Positions 48,173 through 58,099 of a DNA stretch of 64,000 bases are shown here, in pieces; within the stretch, counting starts at the first letter, position 1, and each line of letters begins with the position of its first letter. The stretch lies in contig JBNGIS010008359.1 in NCBI GenBank assembly GCA_049999725.1, forward strand, positions 1-64,000, read 5' to 3'. The notes under the pieces are model-generated. The model made no database searches and was not told the DNA's origin. It saw only the letters and a program-made list of their open reading frames with translations. This DNA comes from Haplomitrium mnioides (lineage: Eukaryota > Marchantiophyta > Haplomitriopsida > Calobryales). The translations under genes and the position numbers were made by a program.

Positions 48173-48356
48173 AGAGCTGTATATGGTGCGGGACGTTGTT
48201 TGACGAGGATTCGTGCGAGCTATTGTCTACCTACGTGTGAACTCTTGGATTAGGATTTACTTGAAATGGTTGTATGTTGAAAATTATTTTACTTGGATTT
48301 GTGTATTTGAAACAACCGTCCTTTGTTGTTTGAATTGGTTTTTTCTGTTTTGTAGA

Positions 48357-48771
48357 TGGAGCCTACAATAGTCCCTCAAATGTTGTACACTTATCAGCTC
48401 TTCTTGGTTTGGTTCAAACCCAACAACCCATCATACGAGCTTTACGATGTTCTGTTTTGCATGCTCTTGGATTGTGTGCCGCTTCGAATACATCACCAGC
48501 GTTGGCATTCTATACATTTGCTGTACATAAACACAATGCTACATCTCACCAACAATCAAACGGGCATGCATCTTCCAGATCCAGTACCTGTACCGGTACA
48601 TTCGCATTGGCAAAGCTGAAGAAATCTAGCTTCACCCTTCTATGCACACATCTCAAGTATGCCCTGCCCAAGTTGGGATTTCACATATCTAACAGACATG
48701 GCATCGAGAGAGCTGTACTCCATGGCGAACGAGCTGAGTTTTTATCCACATCGCCCATTCATTCAGTGTAA
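48357..48771 (+). CDS. Possible internal exon, unknown product
   Basis: A polypyrimidine tract and acceptor (GGTTTTTTCTGTTTTGTAG, ending 48355) is followed by an open frame of about 136 codons containing NVVHLSALLGLVQTQQPII and RALRCSVLHALGLCAASN. The composition is protein-like, but I recognise no domain, no upstream exon is visible, and the same segment is also open in a second frame. Confidence 0.2.
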
Positions 48772-48774
48772 GAA

Positions 48775-51325
48775 TAGAGGAACTGAGCAGCATTTTGTAG
48801 GGCATGAGAAAAGCTTCACTGGTGTTGGCGTAGCTGTGAATTACGAATCTACTACAAACGACAACAAAATTTCCAAACAAAGAGATTCGAAAGCCACAGA
48901 TGAACAATTTCAGAAGGGGTGAGTTCAGCCTCCCTTGGACTAGCATGCTCCGCACTATCATGTTCCATCCATTTTCATGAAGGCATTGCGGAGTTTACAA
49001 TCAACCAAGTACTGCGGGCTCTCTAAGTACATAGCATCCTAATGGGTGGCTCGCGCTACTCACAAGCCCAAGCAAAACAACGAGAAATGTAATTACACAA
49101 TGGCCCAGATGCCACTTGATTTTCAGGACCCAAGCTTGGGGGCTGTGGGTGAATAGTCGTGGAGGGTTTGAAGAGGAAACGTCTATTTCCTAGCATAGGA
49201 GAGGTAGCCACTGACCTGAATCAGTAGGCTCTCAGAGCACATGGAGCATCCCAGAGATCAGCATAGCAAAACAGAGTTCATAAGGTGACTAAACATGGAC
49301 TCCCGCATGTGTCCCAACTCACACTATTTGAGTGTGCAGTATCTGTGAGTGCCTCCAAGCATGTGGAATTCGAGGTGAGTAGACTACTCCTAAACTCTGG
49401 TGAGAATGCCAGAGATGAAAACTGTTGAGCCGCATTTCACTAGCACTTTGTAGACTCGAAGGGCATACAGAGAGTGTACAATAGACTAGAAAAAACATAC
49501 CTCTTCATAACAGGAAAGGTCAGGAAATTTGTCGAGGGTCGAGCTGCGGGGCTTTCTTCGATCTCCAATATCATCATCTAGAGATAACTGAAGATCCAAA
49601 TAAGTATGAACTTCTATGGCACCCACAAGCACCACCCAGAAGGCTCAAAATTGAACCAACACAGTGAGGATCCCTGATGTAGCCAAACGGAAATCGCTCT
49701 ATTTCCCAAAATTGGCTTCATAATATACACCAGCTTCACCCAACAGCTCATATGTCCTACACCAAATCATGAACACATTTAACCATGAATCAATGGAACA
49801 TTCCACTATCACGTAGCCTAATTTCTGTGCCTTCGCAGCTGCCTTGCTACACAAATCACAAATGCGATGAAGGTGATTGCTTTGATGCCAGAGAAAACCG
49901 TGATCAAGTTTGCAGAGTTTTCAAATGACATATGTCACGAATCGAGACAGTTTGCATTTTTGAGTAGATCTAGTAGCCAGTAACTAAGATTTTGACCACT
50001 CTGCTTGCATATTGGACGAAACACAGGTTTACATCGAACGGACATTCCGACGGGTTTCAGCAAACACAATGATTATGACAAAGTTTCAGCACACACAGTG
50101 ATTATTACCTCAATTTTACATCCCCAGACAAACGGTGTGCCTGCCTAGCGATGTATATCAGTTTTCTCTTAGAGCGATAAATAAGGAAAGCGAACACGTT
50201 GTCTAAAATCACGACATAGGTAGGATATTGTGAAAACTAAGAAAAATTAGCGTCAAAATTTCTGAAAGGGCATTTACGGAGAAAACGCTGCAAGCATACC
50301 TGAAATTCAGACCCTGGCCGACAGTGAAGAACATAATACAAGACCAAGGTGGAAGTGAAACCGTGGCGACCGAAGCGATAGCCACGATCTGAAAAAACTT
50401 GAAAACGTGAGAAACTTGACCCATCCTGTGAGATGGCTCCGCTCCCTTTCCACAGAAGCGTACGCACTGCTGGGGTCTCGTCCAAAGAGCAGTGTAAAAA
50501 GCGAAGGGCAGTCCAATGGGCTACCGATACTGTTGTACAGGGTAGCCACTCCACAACACGCATTTCAATTTGCAAAAAGCCAACGAACTCAGATTGCGGC
50601 AGAGAGTTCCATTCAGGAAGAAGGCCAATTGCCGATGCAAATGTTGCGTAATTTCGCTCTTTTTAGAATATGAATCCATTTCATCGTTCACTGCACCATA
50701 TAAACAGTTTTCAGAACATACCGCAATGAAAGAAAATGAGCTTTAGTTCATTGGCGAATGACGTCACTTGTGATGCAGGAAACTAGGAGATGTTCTATTC
50801 TTTAACAAATCTGCAAAAAGTATTAAAGAATAAGAATTTTGTGCACTTTAGTGTTCTATTAGTTAAAAGTGTCACTCATCACAAATAAACATGTTGGAAA
50901 TTCAGGAAAACTTTTGGATGTTGCGAGAAAATTTGCTAGGGAGAAATGATATTGGTAGTATAATTTGAAGAGACTTTTCCATTGGAAGTGTTTGTGCTAG
51001 ATTAGTTAGATATAGCTAACTTAGTGAATTGTTTAGAGAGGCTGACCGCCAATTCATGGAGATGTCGAAGTGTCATGAGCTTCAAAAGACATGATGGTTT
51101 CAGGAACATAAGCAAGGAAGTATACGATGACACCTTCATATGAATACAAAGAAAAACTCTTTGAGCTTCTAGTTTGTCCCTTAGACTACTTATTTTGTCC
51201 ATACTTCATTGAAGCAACATCGAGCAAGTGATGACCATATTCTTTAGCTCCCAAAGATTTGATTGGAAGTCTAATGAAATCCAACACATTGGTGGTATTG
51301 TAAAGTGTACATAAATCAACAACAA
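48775..51325. other. No gene seen
   Basis: Moderate GC to about 50700, then AT-rich. Overlapping frames on both strands at 50237-50673 (up to 112 codons) are long for their surroundings but match nothing I know, and neither has splice or start evidence. Confidence 0.45.
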
Positions 51326-51359
51326 CATCTACTTTGAACTAGTAATCGACACTGGGTTC

Positions 51360-51662
51360 ATGTTTCATTTAGCGTTCAGCATCAATAGCCGTTAGAGAGT
51401 CCTGCCGAGACTTTCCAATCCTTGAAATTGCAACAGATTCGCTAGAAGCACCAGCAGTCCTAGGAAGAACAAGCTCCTTGTGGTAAGCATATACTGTCTG
51501 TCATAGGAAGAACAAGCTCCTTGTGGTAAGCATATACTGTCTGTGATTCCTTCACATCAGACATCAAAGAAGCCAAACCCTCTAAAGAATATAGATAGAC
51601 TGATGTTTATCATATTCGACGGCAATGCAATTTCACATCAACTTTAAAGCACAAACAAGGCA
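51360..51662 (-). pseudogene. X gene 2, copy 3, 3' end
   Basis: The minus-strand sequence matches copy 1 at about 19550-19790 (GTATATGC.CACCA.AAGGAG region and the GGAAAGTCTC..CA.GACTC block). It contains a 43-bp tandem duplication. It continues the gene-2 segment at 54735-54065 on the other side of D. Function unknown; translation is broken. Confidence 0.5.
51461..51544. repeat. 43-bp tandem duplication
   Basis: TAGGAAGAACAAGCTCCTTG...CTGT (41 bp) at 51461-51501 is repeated exactly at 51504-51544, separated by CA. Copy 1 has only one equivalent (about 19680-19720), so the duplication is specific to copy 3. Confidence 0.9.
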
Positions 51663-53612
51663 TGTCCTTATAATCGACCTATATATGGGCTATCACCACA
51701 AGAATTAGAGGAGCTTCAAAAGACATTGACGGATCTTCTTGAGAAGGATTTCATTCAACAAAATACTTCTTCTTGGGGAGCTCCAATATTCTTTGTACCA
51801 AAGAAAGATGGTGGATTTCGTCTTTGTACAGATTATCGAGGATTGAACAATCAAACAGTGAAGAATGCCTATTCTCTACCTTGTATTGATGATTTGTTGG
51901 ATCAATTGAGTGGTGCACGATTCTTTTCTAAGTTGGATCTTTGAAGTGGCTATTGGCAAATTCCAATCAAGCCAAGTGATGTATCAAAGACAGCTTTTCG
52001 CACAAGGTATGGGCATTTTGAGTGGAAAGTTCTTACATTTGGTCTTACTAATGCTCCGGCGATATTTATGGATCAAATATATCGAGTTTTTGATGGGTTA
52101 TTGGATAAATCAGTGTTGGTATTTTTGGACAATGAAGCAACCAGTGATGGCTTTCGACAAAAGTTACAAGAAGACGCCTTCTTTACTCTTGTTAGAGCAT
52201 GTTTGACGGTCTAAGATAGTGAGTATAATACCTTTTCCATTCAGGATGGTATTCTCTATCAAGGCTATCAAATATATGTTTCTCAAGATGATGCGCTTCG
52301 AATGGCATTTTTACAAGAAGCACATGATATTCCGATTTCTATACATCTTGGAGTAGACAAGACTATAGAGTTGCTTCAACGGACTTGGTGGTGGCCAAAC
52401 CTAGCTCAAGATGTTCGTGGCTTTGTTCGTTCTTGTGAAAGTTGTCAATGAAACAAGGCTTCAAATCAAAAACCAGCTGGTCTTCTGTAACCATTATCGA
52501 TTCCTACTGCTCGGTGGGAACATGTAAGTTTGGATCTTATCACTTTGCTTCCAACCATGCCTCGTGGGTTTACGGCCATTATGGTGTTTGTGGATAAGCT
52601 AAGCAAGCAAATTCATTTAGCACCAATAGGGGATACAGCGGATGCTCCACAATTGGCGAAGATTTATTTTGATACAGTCTTCCGATATCATGGAATGCCA
52701 AAGATACTTATATCTTATAGAGATCCACGATTTACTGGGAAGTTTTGGCGAGAGTTATTCACACTTTTGGGTACCAAACTATCTATATCTACAGCGTATC
52801 ATCCTCAAACAGATGGGCAAACCGAACGGGCAAATCGTACTATGGAGGATATGCTTCGAGCATTTATCAATGTTCATCATACAGACTGGGATAGTTTTTT
52901 ACCGGCTGTAGAGTTTGCATACAACAACTCCAAATAAGCAAGTATTGGTTTTTCTCCTTTCTTTCTTAATTCAAGTCAACATCCTCTTGTTCTTGATGGT
53001 TTGCTTTCTCCTTTGTCTTCTAATGTTCCTAGTCTTTCTACCTTTTTGTCTCGTTTATCTTCCTTGTTGCAAGATGCCAGAAACCATCTTGTTATTGCTC
53101 AAAATTGGCAAAAACAGTTTGTCGATAAACATCATCGTGATTGTTCTTATGTTTTAAGTGACTAAGGTATGTTATCCACTCATAATCTTCCATTGTTTTT
53201 ATATACTCAATTCCGTAAGTTATCTCCTGCTTGGATTGGTCCTTTCTCTATTTCTCAGGTTATTTCTCCCATTGCCTATAAACTTGATCTTCCTCTTCAT
53301 ATAAAGATTCATCCTGTGTTTTATGTGTCTAAACTTAAGCCTTTTGTTCCTAGTCCATCTTCTTTTCCAAATCGTGTTCAACTTCCTCCTCCGGCCATTG
53401 TTGTTGATGATCATGAAGAATTTGAAGTAGACCGCATTTTGGCGAAAGGAGTTATCAAGCGCGGGCAGCATCCACAAGTTCAATACAAGGTTTTGTGGAA
53501 AGGCTATCCACTTCATGATGCTACTTGGAACCCTTCTTCAAGTTTTGATAATGCTCAAGAAGCTATTAAAATTTTTGAAAGTTGCGGCAATGACAAGGAC
53601 GTCATCGACTAG
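51663..53612 (+). pseudogene. RT-integrase-chromodomain pol remnant of element D
   Basis: RT block 51663-52130: [19 protein letters not shown] (51798-51854), a TGA after [18 protein letters not shown], and VLVFLDN at the junction where the second Asp of the FLDD motif is cut. RNase H is missing. Integrase from about 52131: zinc-finger CESCQ followed by TGA, core 52530-52937 open with SKQIHLAPIG, ISYRDPRF (Tyr replaces catalytic Asp), and an intact Glu in TDGQTERAN. C-terminal domain and chromodomain (EFEVDRILAKGVI, YKVLWKGYPLHDATW) at 53169-53612 are open to the natural stop. Several single stops elsewhere. Confidence 0.9.
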
Positions 53613-53625
53613 ACAACGGGGATTA

Positions 53626-54059
53626 TGTAATAGTACAAGCATAAGGTTGTGCTATTTATAAGAAAATAGAGAGGAGTGAAAGAAGTGGTAGTGAGTCATT
53701 TTTAGGGTTAAGATTGGATTACTTGCCTTTGAAGTCACTTTTGGTGGAGAGTCACTTTTAGGTTACTTGCATTCGAAGTCACTTTTGGTAGAGAGTCACT
53801 TTTAGGGCTGAAATGAGAAGTGACTTGTAAGTGAAGAAAGAGAGATGACATCCTCTTCTCTTGTATAAATAAAAGGGATTCTTAGCCCCACTTCTCATTC
53901 TGGAGTTGCTCTCAAATCACTTGGGTTCTTTGGTTGCTTGGCTTTTGCGTGCACTCTTGGTCTTAACTTAGACCTTGAGTTGCTTTTGGTTGAAGAACTC
54001 TATTAAATCTCACCATGAGTTCTTACTCATTTGGATTTGGTCTTTGAGATTCTTTTACA
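53626..54059 (+). repeat. 3' LTR of element D (long subtype)
   Basis: 434 bp, TGTAATAGTACAAG...TTCTTTTACA. Contains a 44-bp tandem duplication (53719-53762 and 53763-53806, TTACTTGC..TTTTAGG) absent from B and C. TATAAATA follows near 53864. Confidence 0.93.
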
Positions 54060-54064
54060 AGGCA

Positions 54065-54735
54065 TGTGCTGGACCCAGAGCAAAGATCTAAGATCCAATC
54101 TTGCTCTATTGACAAATTATCAATAAAAAAAGGTTATATAAAGCCTAAAGCTTTTGATAGACATTCATAGGAGCATCGTCTCTTGGATATTTGAGCTTAG
54201 TCAAAATAGTCGAGCACCTAAAAACACTCTACATTATTTGTCAAGGATGCCTACCTGCATCATTGGATTACAAGTTGAAGAGCTTCATACTCCGCTTTCC
54301 TTCCAGCCCACATTCCAGTACTTATAGGCGTGAGAAATTCTAGGACCACTCGAATGATGAATATTACTTTTGTTCATATAGTAACAAAAATAAACAAAAA
54401 GAAAGTAAAAGAAAAATAAAGTAGATAAACTATCAAATGAAAAATTCAAAATACAACTTACTAGACATCATGGTTGATGGCACAGAAAACCTCCAGTAAA
54501 GCATCCTTGACAATGCTGAATTGTAGGGAAGAATGGATAATAACAAAAGACCAAAAGTTGGAAGTTGTAATCCCCACAAACAAAGAAACCATGTCAAAAA
54601 TATCATCCTTTGTGAAGGGTTTTGAGTCATCATGCTTACATTCATTAAGGTTATAACTGCAAGGAATATCATCAATAGCTAAAGTGAAACAAGGTTTTAC
54701 TAAACCCTTCAACTGCAGTTCATTAACCTCTTCGT
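54065..54735 (-). pseudogene. X gene 2, copy 3, middle exons
   Basis: The minus-strand exon 54735-54465 carries ELQLKGLVKPCFTLAIDD, IPCSYNLNECKHDDSKPF and SLQFSIVKDALLEVFCAI, matching copy 1 (18885-19158) with a donor at the same place (GTCTAGTAAGTTG). The next exon (about 54350-54065) includes AGTGGTCCTAGAAT and TATGAAGCTCTTCAACTT as in copy 1 at 19280-19370. Its coding sequence continues upstream at 57485 beyond element E. Unknown function. Confidence 0.55.
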
Positions 54736-55167
54736 TGTAATAGTACAAGCATAAAGTTGTGTTATTTATAAGAAAATATAGAGGAGTGAAGGAAGTGGTA
54801 GTGAGTCACTTTTAGGGTAAGATTAGATTACTTGCCTTTGAAATCACTTTTGGTGAAGAGTCACTTTTAGGTTACTTGCATTTGAAGTCACTTTTGGTAG
54901 AGAGTCGCTTTTAGGGCTGAAATGAGAAGTGACTTGTAAGTGAAGTAAGAGGGATGACATCCTCTTCTCTTGTATAAATAGAAGGGCTTCTTAGCCCCAC
55001 TCCTCATTATGGATCCTCTCGAATCACTTGGGTTGTTTGGTTGCTTGGCTTTTGCTTGCACTCTTGGTCTTAGCTGGGACTTTGAGTTGCTCTTTGGTTG
55101 AAGAACTCTATTAGAGCTCACCATGAGTTCTTACTCATTTGGATTTGGTCTATGAGATTCTTTTACA
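54736..55167 (+). repeat. 5' LTR of element E (long subtype)
   Basis: 432 bp, TG...CA, carries the 44-bp duplication typical of D and E, a TGAGTCA site in GTAGTGAGTCAC (about 54805) and TATAAATA at 54973-54980. Confidence 0.93.
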
Positions 55168-55168
55168 T

Positions 55169-55180
55169 TGGTATCAGAGC
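55169..55180 (+). other. Primer-binding site of element E
   Basis: TGGTATCAGAGC, 12 nt complementary to the 3' end of initiator Met tRNA, one nucleotide after the LTR. Confidence 0.9.
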
Positions 55181-55199
55181 TATGGTTCGTTTTTGGTAT

Positions 55200-55764
55200 G
55201 AGCTATATGGAAAATCAAGAGGAGGTGTTCAAGCAATGGAACAACGACTTGAACATCTTTCACGCCTTTTGGATGTGGGAATAAAAGAAGGAGCAACATT
55301 TCGAGAAGAAGAGAGTTATGGGCGATTTCCAACGCCAAAAGCATATGATGGAAAGGTGACTTGTGGTGCTTGTAAGAACTTTATTTTTGATTGTGAACAA
55401 TATTTTGAAGCTACAAACATTAGAAAGGATAGTTGACGAATTCTATTTGCGGCAAGCCAATTAGAAGGAGTTGCAAAGACTTGGTGGAGATATCAAATAG
55501 AACAAGCACAACGTGGATTTGTTGCTCCTATTGTTTCTTGGCATGAGTTCAAAGAAGGAGTGATTTCAAGATTTAGAGTTGTAAATGCTTCAAAAGTAGC
55601 ACGAGATCGATTGGCCGAATTGAAGCAACTTGGTGCAATGAGAAGTTATGTGACACATTTTCAGGATACAATTATGCAAATTCTTGATATAAGAGAAGAA
55701 GAAGCATTAGACCACTTTGTTCGGGGATTGAAGCCTCGCACGAGAATAGAAGTTACTATGAGAG
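55200..55764 (+). pseudogene. gag of element E (truncated by gap)
   Basis: A frame with EQRLEHLSRLLDVGIKEG, FREEESYGRFPTPKAYDG and CEQYFEATNIRKDS runs to a TGA at 55434. It then resumes in frame as RILFAASQLEGVAKTWWRYQ through LDHFVRGLKPRTRIEVTMR, up to the gap at 55765. Only one stop is seen, so it is the best preserved gag here. The zinc knuckle would lie in the gap. Confidence 0.85.
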
Positions 55765-56164
55765 NNNNNNNNNNNNNNNNNNNNNNNNNNNNNNNNNNNN
55801 NNNNNNNNNNNNNNNNNNNNNNNNNNNNNNNNNNNNNNNNNNNNNNNNNNNNNNNNNNNNNNNNNNNNNNNNNNNNNNNNNNNNNNNNNNNNNNNNNNNN
55901 NNNNNNNNNNNNNNNNNNNNNNNNNNNNNNNNNNNNNNNNNNNNNNNNNNNNNNNNNNNNNNNNNNNNNNNNNNNNNNNNNNNNNNNNNNNNNNNNNNNN
56001 NNNNNNNNNNNNNNNNNNNNNNNNNNNNNNNNNNNNNNNNNNNNNNNNNNNNNNNNNNNNNNNNNNNNNNNNNNNNNNNNNNNNNNNNNNNNNNNNNNNN
56101 NNNNNNNNNNNNNNNNNNNNNNNNNNNNNNNNNNNNNNNNNNNNNNNNNNNNNNNNNNNNNNNN
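55765..56164. other. Assembly gap (400 N)
   Basis: Lies inside element E between gag and the protease remnant. Open frames crossing it are meaningless. Confidence 0.95.
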
Positions 56165-57031
56165 ATCAAGGGGAGTGTTGTGACTATGGCTGATGGCCAA
56201 AAGCATGACGTGTTTTACTCTCAAAAGCCATTCCTTCTAAGGATTGGAAAAGAGTATACGGAATCTATGCAATTTATTATTGCACCTATACAATATTCAT
56301 CATACGGATTGGGATAGTTTTTTATCAGTTGTGGAGTTTGCATACAACTCTAAACAAGCAAGTACTTGCTTTTCTCCCTTCTTTCTTAATTCAAGTCAAC
56401 ATCCTCTTGTTCTCGATGGTTTGCTTTCTCCTTTGTCTTTCAATGTTCCAAGTCTTTCTACCTTTTTGTCTCATTTATCTTCCTCGTTGCAAGATGCCAG
56501 AAACCATCTTGTTATTGCTCAAAATCGGCAAAAACAGTTTGCCGATAAACTTCGTCGTGATTGCTCTTATATTTTAGGTGACCAAGTTATGTTATCCACT
56601 CATAATCTTCCATTGTCTTTAGATACTCAAGTCCGTAAGTTATCTCCTGCTTGGATTGGTCCTTTTTCTATTTCTCAGGTTATTTCTCCCGTTGCTTATA
56701 AACTTGATCTTCCTCTTCATATGAAGATGCATCCTGTGTTCCATGTGTCTAAACTTAAGCCTTTTGTTTCTAGTCCATCTTCTTTTCCAAATCGTGCTCA
56801 ACTTCCTCCTCTGGCCATTGTTGTTGATGATCATGAAGAATTTGAAGTAGACTGCATTTTGGCGAAAAGAGTTATCAAGCGTGGACGGCATCCACAAGTT
56901 CAATACAAGGTTTTGTGGAAAGGCTATCCACTTCATGATGCTACTTGGGAACCTTCTTCAAATCTTGAGAATGCTCAAGAAGCTATTAAAATTTTTGAAA
57001 GTTGTGGCAATGAAGAGGACGTCATTGACTA
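56165..57031 (+). pseudogene. Protease remnant fused to integrase C-terminus and chromodomain, element E
   Basis: 56165-56290 matches the protease end (VVTMADGQKH, KPFLLRIGKEYTESM). At about 56295 it switches to integrase sequence (HHTDWDSFLSVVEFAYN). From there to 57031 the frame is open: QASTCFSPFFLNSSQHPLV, the DQVMLSTHNLPL region, HPVFHVSKLKPFV, then a complete chromodomain (EFEVDCILAKRVIKRG, QYKVLWKGYPLHDATWEPSS, ENAQEAIKIF). Chromodomains of this family bind modified histones and steer integration. Its aromatic and WKGY residues are intact, unlike B and F. No polymerase or integrase core remains. Confidence 0.88.
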
Positions 57032-57045
57032 GACGGCGAGGATTA

Positions 57046-57479
57046 TGTAATAGTACAAACATAAAGTTGTGCTATTTATAAGAAAATAGAGAGGAGTGAA
57101 GGAAGTGGTAGTGAGTCACTTTTAGGGTAAGATTAGATTACTTGCCTTTGAAGTCACTTTTGGTGAAGAGTCACTTTTAGGTTACTTGCATTTGAAGTCA
57201 CTTTTGGTAGAGAGTCACCTTTAGGGCTGAAATGAGAAGTGACTTGTAAGTAAAGTAAGAGGGATGACACCCTCTTCTCTTGTATAAATAGAAGGGCTTC
57301 TTAGCCCCACTCCTCATTATGGAGTTCCTCTTGAATCACTTAGGTTGTTTGGTTGCTTGGATTTTGCTTGCACTCTTGGTCTTAGCTTGGACCTTGAGTT
57401 GCTCTTTGGTTGAAGAACTCTACTAGAGTTCACCATGAGTTCTTACTCATTTGGATTTGGTCTATGAGATTCTTTTACA
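57046..57479 (+). repeat. 3' LTR of element E (long subtype)
   Basis: 434 bp, TGTAATAGTACAAAC...TTCTTTTACA. Same 44-bp duplication and TATAAATA as the 5' copy. Confidence 0.93.
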
Positions 57480-57484
57480 CTCGT

Positions 57485-57767
57485 TGACTTGATAAAATGC
57501 CACGTTGAGTCCATTGACATAGGACATTAAGTCCTCGTCTTGCTCTTCAGGCCCTCCTTCGATTGGAAGGGCATCAGCTTCATTTTGTTGTCTTGCTTTC
57601 CACTCTCTTCCTTTCTGGCAGTGGAGCAAAAAAGCAAGAGGGTAGGAGATAAGAGTCAAAGCCTAGTTTTCATCAACAGGGGCTTCTTTGACACCCAATT
57701 TCTTTCATCCCTTAGCATCGGTAGTCAATTTTTTGGCCAGCTACCATTTGAGTGTTTTGTCGTCCTA
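57485..57767 (-). pseudogene. X gene 2, copy 3, exon 3
   Basis: The minus-strand exon begins after TTTATAG at about 57768 (GACGACAAAACACTC) and includes SYPLAFLLHCQKGREWKARQ and NEADALPIEGGPEEQDEDL. It aligns with copy 1 at 18684-18900. It is cut by element E at 57480 and continues at 54735. Unknown function. Confidence 0.5.
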
Positions 57768-57869
57768 TAAAGAGCAAAGAGAAACAAGTTAGATAAGAAC
57801 AACAAACAAAAACTTCTAGTAAATAGGAAGGAGAGACTAAGTTGTTAAGCGAGCAGGGACTTGAAGGCC

Positions 57870-58045
57870 ATAGGTACATAGACTCTCTTGAGAGTCCATG
57901 TGAGTACAAACTCAAGAGAACATGTGCACATGGATTTTTGAGTCCATGCTTATATAGACTCTTGAGTCTATACGCGTTTGGACTCGAAGGTCTATGCTCG
58001 CATGGACTCGAGAATCCTAGTGCGGTTGGACTCTCAAGCCTTTCA
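57870..58045. repeat. Palindromic minisatellite in intron 2 of X gene 2 (copy 3)
   Basis: Five to six units, for example GAGAGTCCATGTGAGTACAA, GGTCTATGCTCGCATGGACT and GAGTCTATACGCGTTTGGAC. It lies between the donor at 58099 and the acceptor at about 57768, as in copy 2. Confidence 0.82.
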
Positions 58046-58099
58046 AAGAAAATTGAAAACAAGTTTAGAACCAGAATTGAAAAAAGGAAAAACACTTAC

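Larger units (their letters stand above)
51663..54059 (+). mobile_element. Ty3 chromovirus element D, lacking 5' LTR, gag and RNase H
   Basis: The left border is the target-site duplication, yet the first bases (TGT, then CCTTATAATCG) are the beginning of RT. Thus the 5' LTR (except perhaps its first TGT), gag and protease are deleted. A second deletion near 52130 joins RT directly to integrase. The 3' LTR is complete. Confidence 0.9.
51658..54064. repeat. Target-site duplication of element D (AGGCA)
   Basis: AGGCA at 51658-51662 and at 54060-54064. With one copy removed the flanking X3 sequence aligns continuously with X1, confirming the true insertion borders. Confidence 0.85.
54736..57479 (+). 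mobile_element. Ty3 chromovirus element E, internally deleted, both LTRs
   Basis: 2744 bp including a 400-N gap. Order: LTR, primer site, gag, gap, protease remnant, then a direct jump (about 56295) to the integrase C-terminal part and chromodomain, LTR. RT, RNase H and the integrase core are missing. LTR-LTR differences are few (roughly 16-18 by eye over 432 bp, mostly transitions), so it is the youngest-looking pair here. Confidence 0.9.
54731..57484. repeat. Probable target-site duplication of element E (TTCGT / CTCGT)
   Basis: TTCGT at 54731-54735 and CTCGT at 57480-57484; four of five bases match, the mismatch being a C/T difference. Confidence 0.7.

Noticed and set aside
50237-50673. 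Overlapping 88- and 112-codon frames on opposite strands
   Set aside because: No domain, start context or splice support; open in several frames at once as expected for moderately GC-rich noncoding DNA.
55560-56224. Long open frames on both strands through the 55765-56164 gap
   Set aside because: Only the 55560-55764 part on the plus strand is real gag; the rest is N.
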